Assembly: GCA_028281205.1 (NCBI GenBank) | Contig: JANQKJ010000074.1 | Location: 1 to 7,868 of the forward strand | Reading direction: 5' to 3' | DNA length: 7,868 nucleotides | Source: Gammaproteobacteria bacterium | GTDB taxonomy: Bacteria; Pseudomonadota; Gammaproteobacteria; UBA4575 | Part shown: positions 1 through 4,121 of the stretch, piece by piece | Layout: the number at the start of each line of letters is the position of its first letter | Position numbering within the stretch: the stretch's first letter is position 1 | Made by a program: the position numbers and the translations under genes | The notes under the pieces: generated by a model | Told to the model about the DNA's origin: nothing | Seen by the model: only the letters and a program-made list of their open reading frames with translations | Databases searched by the model: none

Positions 1-100
1 CATGATTGCGCCGATCGCGATGGAAGAGGGATTGAGATTTGCGATCCGCGAAGGTGGCCGCACAGTGGGCGCCGGTGTGGTCTCTAAGATCATTGAGTAG
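1..100 (+). CDS. tuf: Elongation factor Tu, C-terminal end (partial)
   Basis: The reading frame starting at base 2 gives 32 residues and a TAG stop at 98-100; the 5' part lies outside the window. The segment reads MIAPIAMEEGLRFAIREGG and ends GVVSKIIE, the conserved end of EF-Tu domain 3. This is the beta-barrel that helps hold the acceptor and T arms of aminoacyl-tRNA. EF-Tu is the GTPase that delivers aminoacyl-tRNA to the ribosomal A site in the cytoplasm. A tuf copy followed by tRNA-Trp, secE and nusG is a common proteobacterial order, so this is probably the tufB-type copy, but the visible part cannot distinguish tufA from tufB. The palindromic element that follows begins on the last two bases of the stop codon. 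Confidence 0.96.
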   Translation, partial: MIAPIAMEEGLRFAIREGGRTVGAGVVSKIIE

Positions 101-219
101 CACGTCTGAGGATCATCGATAATATTGTTAAAAATTTTCTCGAATTGCTCATGTACTAACATGTACACTGCGCATTCTTGAAAATTTTTGCCTCGTTCTC
201 GACGATCTCAAATCGTGCT
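99..219 (+). repeat. Large imperfect palindrome, copy A (tuf 3' spacer)
   Basis: This imperfect inverted repeat of about 121 bp is centred near base 159. Arms from outside in: AGCACG (99-104) with CGTGCT (214-219); GATCATCGA (111-119) with TCGACGATC (199-207), one mismatch; AAAAATTTT (130-138) with AAAATTTTT (181-189); GAAT (142-145) with ATTC (174-177); TGTAC (152-156) with GTACA (163-167). Over the outer 21 bases of each arm, 15 positions can pair. The core segments CTCATGTACTA (148-158) and GTACACTGCGCAT (163-175) recur exactly, in reverse orientation, in the element at 2829-2945. Because it follows the tuf stop directly, it would form a long stem in the tuf 3' untranslated RNA and could affect processing, stability or termination. 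It has no GC-rich stem with a terminal T-run, so I do not call it an intrinsic terminator. Confidence 0.75.
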
Positions 220-285
220 GGCTAGCTAGAGAATATATAGAAAATTTAATGGTCTGAATCTATTGAAGACTAGACAGGGTAAAAT

Positions 286-361
286 AGGCCAGTAGCTCAA
301 TTGGCAGAGCGACGGTCTCCAAAACCGTAGGTTGGGGGTTCAAGTCCCTCCTGGCCTGCCA
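286..361 (+). tRNA. trpT: tRNA-Trp (anticodon CCA)
   Basis: This is a 76-nt cloverleaf. The acceptor stem AGGCCAG (286-292) pairs perfectly with CTGGCCT (351-357), followed by discriminator G358 and an encoded CCA at 359-361. The anticodon stem is ACGGT (312-316) with ACCGT (324-328). The seven-base loop CTCCAAA (317-323) carries anticodon CCA at 319-321, which reads UGG. The D-arm TAGCTCAATTGGCAGAGC and the T-loop GGTTCAAGTCC are canonical. G358 is the discriminator used by bacterial TrpRS. The gene lies between tuf and secE as in many beta- and gammaproteobacteria. It is probably cut from a longer transcript, because secE starts only 31 bases after the CCA end. I found no convincing promoter of its own. 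Confidence 0.98.
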
Positions 362-380
362 GTAAGTGGCAGAGAAATTT

Positions 381-385
381 AAGGA
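381..385 (+). promoter_or_regulatory. secE ribosome binding site that fixes the start
   Basis: AAGGA lies 7 bases before the ATG at 393. An in-frame GTG at 366 would add nine residues, but it starts four bases after the tRNA CCA end and has no purine-rich site before it. The added residues (AEKFKEKN) are simply the ribosome binding site read as protein. ATG 393 is therefore the preferred start. Confidence 0.8.
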
Positions 386-392
386 AAAGAAC

Positions 393-761
393 ATGGCCGA
401 TACGGCTGAGCAAACTAATACTACTATGGATACAGTCAAGCTGGTCTTGGCTGGCATATTGGTGTTAGTGGGTTTTTACGGCTTTTATCAGTATGCTGAT
501 CAACCTTTATTGTACCGTGTGTTGGGTATATTGCTGTTTGTCATTGTGGCGGCTGGCATTGCCCTTACTACAACTAAAGGTCGGGCATTAACAAGCTTTA
601 TGCAGGCCGCACGGACTGAAGTTCGTAAAATGGTATGGCCAACGCGGACTGAAACTCTGCAAACAACTGCAGTCATTTTAGTGGTTGTGATACTGGTAGG
701 TTTATTTCTCTGGCTGCTGGATACATTTTTAGGCTGGATCATGAAAATGATCATTGCATAA
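393..761 (+). CDS. secE: Preprotein translocase subunit SecE
   Basis: The product is 122 residues, close to the 127 of E. coli SecE. SecE is the essential subunit that clamps SecY in the inner-membrane SecYEG channel. Three hydrophobic segments are visible at about residues 16-34, 39-59 and 93-116, the arrangement found in the longer proteobacterial form. The amphipathic cytoplasmic helix before the last segment carries the family signature: EVRKMVWPTRTETLQTT at 76-92, including the WP pair and following Thr/Arg. The start at 393 is supported by the AAGGA site. nusG follows after 14 bases, so the two are almost surely co-transcribed, as in most bacteria. No unusual residues were seen. Confidence 0.96.
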   Translation: MADTAEQTNTTMDTVKLVLAGILVLVGFYGFYQYADQPLLYRVLGILLFVIVAAGIALTTTKGRALTSFMQAARTEVRKMVWPTRTETLQTTAVILVVVILVGLFLWLLDTFLGWIMKMIIA

Positions 762-775
762 TCGGGGCTAGCGAT

Positions 776-1309
776 ATGGCATTAAGATGGTATGTAGTGC
801 ACGCGTATTCTGGGTTTGAGAACCAGGTGAAACGTTATTTACATGAGCGTATTGAACGATTAGGGATGCAAGATAAGTTCGGCGAAATTCTGGTACCAAT
901 GGAAGAAGTAGTCGAAATGCGCGAAGGCCAGAAAAAGCGCAGTGAACGGAAATTTTTCCCTGGCTATGTATTAGTGCAAATGGATATGGACGATGATTCA
1001 TGGCACTTGGTGAAAGATGTGCCCAAAGTACTTGGTTTTATTGGTGGTACGACTGATAAGCCAGCGCCTATCCCAGATCGTGAAGCTGATGCGATATTAC
1101 AGCGCATCCAAGAAGGTGTTGATAAGCCGCGACCTAAAGTCTTGTTTGAGCCTGGTGAAGTAGTACGTGTGACGGATGGCCCATTCAATGATTTCAATGG
1201 TATCGTTGAAGAAGTGAATTATGAAAAGAGTCGCATGCTCGTGGCAGTACAAATATTTGGTCGTTCGACACCAGTTGAATTAGAATTCGGCCAGGTTGAG
1301 AAAAGCTAG
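776..1309 (+). CDS. nusG: Transcription termination/antitermination protein NusG
   Basis: The product is 177 residues (E. coli 181). The NGN domain spans about 4-113, from RWYVVHAYSGFE through RKFFPGYVLVQM (59-70) and WHLVKDVPKVLGFIGG. This domain binds the beta' clamp helices of RNA polymerase and suppresses pausing. A KOW domain at about 124-177 contains the loop VTDGPFNDFNGIVEEVNYEK. It also has F161 in IFGRSTPVEL, matching the E. coli phenylalanine (F165) that contacts Rho or ribosomal protein S10. NusG therefore links transcription to translation or to Rho-dependent termination. The ribosome binding site is weak: only GGGG at 764-767, eight bases before ATG. Translation probably depends partly on coupling to secE, whose stop ends at 761. 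TAG at 1307-1309 is followed in frame by TAA. Confidence 0.97.
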   Translation: MALRWYVVHAYSGFENQVKRYLHERIERLGMQDKFGEILVPMEEVVEMREGQKKRSERKFFPGYVLVQMDMDDDSWHLVKDVPKVLGFIGGTTDKPAPIPDREADAILQRIQEGVDKPRPKVLFEPGEVVRVTDGPFNDFNGIVEEVNYEKSRMLVAVQIFGRSTPVELEFGQVEKS

Positions 1310-1372
1310 TAATTAAATAAAGATTTTTTTGAAGTCTTCATATACATGGAGATTTCTGACTGTAAAACATAA

Positions 1373-1420
1373 CACGGGGAGCTAAGGGCAAGTACTCAAG
1401 GCGTTTGCACCCGTAGGAGA
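1373..1420 (+). promoter_or_regulatory. rplK leader hairpin and RBS, probable L1 translational operator
   Basis: ACGGG (1374-1378) pairs with CCCGT (1410-1414), and inside it GAG (1379-1381) can pair with CTC (1395-1397), leaving an asymmetric internal loop. The stem ends directly before AGGAGA (1415-1420), which lies six bases before the rplK ATG. In E. coli, free L1 (rplA) binds a leader structure at this place that mimics its 23S rRNA site and represses both rplK and rplA. Position and shape suggest the same here. The specific L1 contact bases were not verified, so the role is inferred. The rest of the spacer (1310-1372) is AT-rich. TTGAAG at 1329-1334 resembles a -35 box, but no good -10 box follows at normal spacing. 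Confidence 0.55.
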
Positions 1421-1426
1421 TAAAAA

Positions 1427-1858
1427 ATGGCTAAGAAGATCGAAGCTTATATCAAGCTTCAAGTCCCGGCTCAGGATGCAAATCCTAGTCCTCCCGTCGG
1501 ACCTGCATTGGGTCAGCATGGTGTGAATATTATGGAGTTCTGCAAAGCGTTTAATGCGCAAACGCAGAGCTTGGAAAAAGGTATGCCAGTACCTGTCGTT
1601 ATTACTGTTTATAACGATCGCAGTTTTACTTTTATTATGAAGACGCCACCTGCGTCTATTCTTTTGAAGAAGGCAGCAGGTATACCCAAGGGTTCTGGCA
1701 CACCTAACACTAATAAAGTAGGTAAAGTGACACGTGCGCAGCTAGAGGAAATTGCTAAAACCAAAGAACCTGATCTGACTGCAGCAGACTTAGATGCGGC
1801 AGTGCGTACTATTGCTGGTAGCGCAAGAAGTATGGGTCTTGAGGTAGAAGGAGTTTAA
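1427..1858 (+). CDS. rplK: 50S ribosomal protein L11
   Basis: The product is 143 residues (E. coli 142). L11 binds the GTPase-associated region of 23S rRNA at the base of the L7/L12 stalk and takes part in factor binding and in RelA activation by uncharged tRNA. The N-terminal domain carries the proline-rich switch PSPPVGPALGQHGVNI (20-35), the region contacted by thiostrepton-type antibiotics. The C-terminal RNA-binding domain starts near KTPPASILLKKAAG (72-85) and runs through GKVT and the final AGSARSMGLEVEG. ATG follows AGGAGA with a six-base spacer. rplA begins two bases after the stop, and its ribosome binding site lies inside the last codons of this gene. Their translation is therefore likely coupled. 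Confidence 0.98.
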   Translation: MAKKIEAYIKLQVPAQDANPSPPVGPALGQHGVNIMEFCKAFNAQTQSLEKGMPVPVVITVYNDRSFTFIMKTPPASILLKKAAGIPKGSGTPNTNKVGKVTRAQLEEIAKTKEPDLTAADLDAAVRTIAGSARSMGLEVEGV

Positions 1859-1860
1859 TC

Positions 1861-2553
1861 ATGGCTAAACCAGGAAAGAATATTAGAGCAGCGCGTGAAA
1901 AAGTGAATCCAGAACAAATTTATGCGCCTGCAGATGCAATGCAATTAGTAAAAGATAATGCGCGTGCAAAATTTGTTGAATCAATTGATGTGGCAGTCAA
2001 CTTAGGTATTGATCCTAGAAAATCTGATCAAGTAGTGCGTGGTTCGACCGTGTTGCCTAATGGCACTGGCAAGACTGTGCGCGTTGCGGTATTTGCCCAA
2101 GGTGATCAAGCTAAGGCGGCAGAGGCAGCCGGTGCCGATATCGTTGGTTTTGAAGACCTTGCTGATAATGTAAAGAAAGGCGATATGGATTTTGATGTCG
2201 TGATTGCGACTCCTGATTCTATGCGTATTGTTGGGCAACTTGGCCAAATACTTGGCCCACGTGGACTCATGCCTAACCCTAAAGTGGGCACTGTCACTCC
2301 CGATGTTGAAGGCGCAGTTAAGAATGCTAAGTCAGGTCAGGTACGTTATCGCGCGGATAAGACTGGCATTGTTCATTGCAGTATCGGCAAAGTGGATTTT
2401 GATGCACAAAAGCTTGTAGAAAACCTACAGGCACTAATTGTTGATTTAGTGAAGGCAAAACCTTCCGCGGCTAAAGGTGTGTACCTTAAGAAAGTCACTG
2501 TTTCGTCAACTATGGGTGTTGGCGTTCAAGTGGACCAAGCTGCTTTAAGCTAA
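1861..2553 (+). CDS. rplA: 50S ribosomal protein L1
   Basis: The product is 230 residues (E. coli 234). L1 forms the mobile stalk beside the E site that helps release deacylated tRNA. In relatives it also represses its own rplK-rplA mRNA. The protein shows the typical arrangement of domain I, domain II and return to domain I. The signature GQILGPRGLMPNPKVGTVT lies at about 128-146, with GQVRYRADKTGIVHC in the last third and STMGVGV near the end. AAGGAG (1848-1853) lies seven bases before ATG and overlaps the 3' end of rplK. The gene ends with TAA at 2551-2553 and is followed by a 432-base leader before rplJ. Nothing unusual was seen in the protein. Confidence 0.98.
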   Translation: MAKPGKNIRAAREKVNPEQIYAPADAMQLVKDNARAKFVESIDVAVNLGIDPRKSDQVVRGSTVLPNGTGKTVRVAVFAQGDQAKAAEAAGADIVGFEDLADNVKKGDMDFDVVIATPDSMRIVGQLGQILGPRGLMPNPKVGTVTPDVEGAVKNAKSGQVRYRADKTGIVHCSIGKVDFDAQKLVENLQALIVDLVKAKPSAAKGVYLKKVTVSSTMGVGVQVDQAALS

Positions 2554-2648
2554 ATTTAAAATCAACTGGCAACCTGTTGAAGGTTGCAGAAAAGACTTTG
2601 GGCTGTTTCGAATACAAAGCAAATTAAGTAATCGAACGGCCGTCAAAG
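2554..2648 (+). other. rplA-rplJ spacer, first part
   Basis: This non-coding stretch precedes the L10-leader motif. One clear hairpin is present, GCAACC (2569-2574) with GGTTGC (2582-2587) and a seven-base loop. It is followed by AGAAAAGAC and not by a T-run, so it is not an intrinsic terminator. In E. coli a promoter for rplJ lies in the equivalent region. Here TTGAAG (2577-2582) and TTGGGC (2598-2603) resemble -35 boxes, but neither has a convincing -10 box at 16-18 bases. No promoter is called. Confidence 0.5.
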
Positions 2649-2746
2649 ACCGTAGGAACGAAGAGCGCTTCGTTTAATTGAGGAACAAATGCATCCGCTG
2701 AAACGGACAGCATATTGACCAAATCCTGCGTAGACGGTGGCTCCAA
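2641..2746 (+). promoter_or_regulatory. L10 leader: L10(L12) autoregulatory RNA motif
   Basis: The strand TCAAAGACCGTAGGA (2643-2657) pairs through ACCG and AGGA/TCCT with TCCTGCGTAGACGGT (2724-2738). The extra GCGTAGA bases on the 3' side match the kinked internal loop of the L10 ribosomal protein leader family. That RNA mimics the 23S rRNA site of L10. Between the strands are a perfect hairpin AACGAAG/CTTCGTT (2657-2663 with 2668-2674) and a smaller one, TCCG/CGGA (2694-2697 with 2704-2707). In E. coli the L10-L7/L12 complex binds the leader far upstream of the start and lowers translation of rplJ and rplL. Both the motif and its position before rplJ agree with that role. The outer boundaries are approximate. 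Confidence 0.85.
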
Positions 2747-2802
2747 ATAGGAATTGACCTAAGTTGGAACACTGAAAAGGTGTTGATAAGAAATTATCAA
2801 TA
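2742..2802 (+). promoter_or_regulatory. Two leader hairpins downstream of the L10 motif
   Basis: The first hairpin pairs TCCAA (2742-2746) with TTGGA (2764-2768) around an inner TAGG/CCTA stem (2748-2751 with 2758-2761). The second pairs TTGATAA (2783-2789) with TTATCAA (2794-2800). It closes on a GAAA loop of the stable GNRA type and extends by one GU and one UA pair. Both would form in the rplJ mRNA leader. They may be part of the path by which L10 binding reaches the distant start codon, but that is only inferred from position. Neither is followed by a T-run. Confidence 0.5.
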
Positions 2803-2828
2803 AATGTAACTCCAGAATAAAGGAGACA

Positions 2829-2945
2829 TTGATTTGCTAGCGTAAGCGACTGTTACGCGACAAAAATATTTGAGCATGCGCAGTGTACTTTAATAGTACA
2901 TGAGTATTGCGAAAATATTTTTAACAAAGTAACAGAGCAAATCAA
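2829..2945 (-). repeat. Large imperfect palindrome, copy B (rplJ leader)
   Basis: This imperfect inverted repeat of about 117 bp is centred at 2892. Arms from outside in: TTGATTTGCT (2829-2838) with AGCAAATCAA (2936-2945), perfect; CTGTTAC (2850-2856) with GTAACAG (2929-2935), perfect; AAAAATATTT (2862-2871) with AAATATTTTT (2913-2922), perfect; TGTACT (2884-2889) with AGTACA (2895-2900), perfect, with a five-base loop. The left arm carries 11 extra bases (2839-2849). Read on the minus strand, the core matches the element at 99-219, including CTCATGTACTA, GTACACTGCGCAT and TTGTTAAAAAT. It lies wholly in the rplJ leader between the L10 motif and the RBS, ending 26 bases before AGGAGG. It looks like a short transposed palindrome of ERIC or NEMIS type. 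No obvious target duplication was seen. Confidence 0.8.
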
Positions 2946-2985
2946 AGGCTCCGGCGATTTTGGAACAACTTAGGAGGACCATACT

Positions 2986-3510
2986 GTGGCACTAAATCTC
3001 GAAGGCAAAAAACAAGTTGTCTCAGAGGTTGCTGCGGTTGCTGCTGAAGCACATTCGGCCGTTGCGGCTGAATATCGTGGCCTTGGAGTAGAAGCTCTCA
3101 CTGATTTGCGCAGCAAGGCGCGTCAGGGTGGCGTTTATGTAAGAGTGGTAAAAAACACGCTTGCTAAACGAGCGCTAGAGGGTACTGACTTCGAGTGCAT
3201 GCGTGATGGTTTGGTTGGCCCGTTGATTCTTGCTTTTTCGCAAGAGGATCCAGGTTCTGCTGCCCGCGTAATAAAAGACTTCGGTAAAGAAAATGAGTTG
3301 CTTAACGTCAAAATGCTTTCTGTTGGCGGTCAGTTGTTAGATGCATCTGAGCTAGACCGATTAGCAAGCTTACCGACGAAGGAACAAGCAATCAGTATGT
3401 TAATGGCAGTGATGAAGGCGCCGGTCGAGAAATTCGTCCGCACTTTGGCAGAGCCGCACGCAAAAATGGTGCGCACTGTTGCTGCTGTACGCGACCAAAA
3501 GCAAGCTTAA
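2986..3510 (+). CDS. rplJ: 50S ribosomal protein L10
   Basis: The product is 174 residues (E. coli 165). L10 anchors the L7/L12 dimers to 23S rRNA at the stalk base and, bound to L12, represses its own mRNA in relatives. The N-terminal rRNA-binding domain holds AVAAEYRGLGVEALTDLR (25-42) and YVRVVKNTLAKRALEGT (51-67), followed by DGLVGPLILAF. The C-terminal helix that carries L12 runs from about LPTKEQAISMLMAVMKAP (129-146) to AAVRDQK near the end. Compared with E. coli it has about nine extra residues there, with VRTLA and VRTVA repeated close together, as in several other gammaproteobacteria. The start is GTG, supported by AGGAGG (2972-2977) eight bases upstream and by the family start MALNL. 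Confidence 0.97.
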   Translation: MALNLEGKKQVVSEVAAVAAEAHSAVAAEYRGLGVEALTDLRSKARQGGVYVRVVKNTLAKRALEGTDFECMRDGLVGPLILAFSQEDPGSAARVIKDFGKENELLNVKMLSVGGQLLDASELDRLASLPTKEQAISMLMAVMKAPVEKFVRTLAEPHAKMVRTVAAVRDQKQA

Positions 3511-3552
3511 AGTTAGTCACTAACGGTTTTTAATTTTTAGGAGTATTTAGAA

Positions 3553-3930
3553 ATGGCTGTATCACAAGACGAAATTTTGGAAACTATTTCCAATATGACT
3601 GTTATGGAAGTCGTTGATTTGATTTCCGCAATGGAAGAAAAATTCGGTGTTTCTGCGGCAGCAGCAGTAGCTGCAGCGCCTGCAGCGGCAGCTGGCGGCG
3701 GCGAAGCAGCAGCAGAGAAAGACGAATTTGATGTTGTAATGAGTAGCTTCGGCGGTAACAAAGTTGCTGTAATTAAAGTTGTACGCGGTGTTACCGGGCT
3801 AGGTCTTAAAGAAGCGAAAGAGATGGTAGAAGGTGCACCATCAACTATTAAGGAAGGTGCAAGCAAAGACGAAGCAGAAGACATCAAAAAGCAGCTTGAA
3901 GAAGCAGGTGCTGTTGTAGAACTTAAGTAA
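3553..3930 (+). CDS. rplL: 50S ribosomal protein L7/L12
   Basis: The product is 125 residues (E. coli 121). It is the multicopy stalk protein that recruits and activates the translational GTPases EF-Tu, EF-G, IF2 and RF3. The N-terminal dimerisation domain is at about 1-33, with ILETISNMTVMEVVDLISAM. It is followed by a flexible Ala/Gly hinge at about 35-54 (AAAAVAAAPAAAAGGGEAAA), then the factor-binding domain at 57-125. That domain includes NKVAVIKVVRGVTGLGLKEA (69-88), with the conserved lysines and Gly-Leu-Gly-Leu turn. AGGAG (3539-3543) lies nine bases before ATG. The 42-base gap from rplJ holds only a weak five-pair hairpin (GTTAG/CTAAC, 3512-3524). L12 is normally needed in excess over L10, but nothing in this gap clearly explains that. 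Confidence 0.98.
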   Translation: MAVSQDEILETISNMTVMEVVDLISAMEEKFGVSAAAAVAAAPAAAAGGGEAAAEKDEFDVVMSSFGGNKVAVIKVVRGVTGLGLKEAKEMVEGAPSTIKEGASKDEAEDIKKQLEEAGAVVELK

Positions 3931-3950
3931 TTCTACTTCATCATACGTGC

Positions 3951-4018
3951 TAAACCGCATCACTATGCGAACGCATGTTATGGAACAATCCATAGCATGC
4001 GTTCGCTTGTGGTGTTTA
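3951..4018 (+). promoter_or_regulatory. Long hairpin in the rplL-rpoB spacer, possible RNase III site
   Basis: GCGAACGCATG (3967-3977) pairs perfectly with CATGCGTTCGC (3996-4006). A TG wobble and TATGG/CCATA (3979-3983 with 3990-3994) continue the stem inside to a six-base loop, giving 17 continuous pairs. Outside, TAAAC (3951-3955) can pair with GTTTA (4014-4018) across an internal loop. The stem is not followed by a T-run, so it does not look like an intrinsic terminator. In E. coli the rplL-rpoB spacer holds an attenuator and an RNase III cleavage hairpin that separates ribosomal protein mRNA from rpoBC mRNA. The long base-paired form and position suggest the RNase III role here, by inference. 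Confidence 0.65.
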
Positions 4019-4038
4019 AGTTGAATTAGTAACAAGAC

Positions 4039-4089
4039 TACTGAAAAACATTTGCATGGTTATAACTACTATAGAGATGTTTTTCAGTA
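4039..4089 (+). promoter_or_regulatory. Second hairpin just before rpoB
   Basis: TACTGAAAAACA (4039-4050) pairs perfectly with TGTTTTTCAGTA (4078-4089). Three further pairs inside, one of them a wobble, give about 15 pairs around an AT-rich inner segment that contains TATA on each side of ACTAC. It ends 22 bases before the rpoB ribosome binding site. The run of five T lies inside the 3' arm and not after the stem, so it is not a standard terminator. It may act with the preceding hairpin in processing or partial attenuation between rplL and rpoB. Function unknown. Confidence 0.55.
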
Positions 4090-4121
4090 ATCAGTTTAAA
4101 GCCCGGATACGAGGAGGCTAA

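Noticed and set aside
99..219. Palindrome A as a standard intrinsic terminator of tuf
   Set aside because: The central stem is short and AT-rich, and no T-run follows a GC-rich stem. The core is also shared with a leader copy that must be read through.
263..285. TTGAAG and TAAAAT as a promoter for tRNA-Trp
   Set aside because: The spacer is only 11 bases and the TAAAAT touches the mature tRNA 5' end, leaving no room for a transcription start. TATATA at 234-239 has no usable -35 box either.
366..392. Upstream GTG start for secE, adding nine residues
   Set aside because: It has no ribosome binding site, starts four bases after the tRNA CCA end, and the extra codons are the AAGGA site of the ATG at 393.
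767..2842. GCTAGC hexamers at 221, 767 and 2836 as a shared site
   Set aside because: A six-base palindrome seen three times in 7.9 kb is near chance, and the contexts do not align.
3512..3530. Hairpin GTTAG/CTAAC followed by GGTTTTT as a terminator between rplJ and rplL
   Set aside because: The stem has only five AT-rich pairs. A terminator here would reduce rplL relative to rplJ, opposite to the known need for excess L12.
3537..3887. Minus-strand 116-codon open frame opposite rplL
   Set aside because: It is the complement of the alanine-rich rplL coding sequence, with low complexity and no family resemblance. The other minus-strand frames over secE, nusG, rplA and rpoB are likewise shadows.
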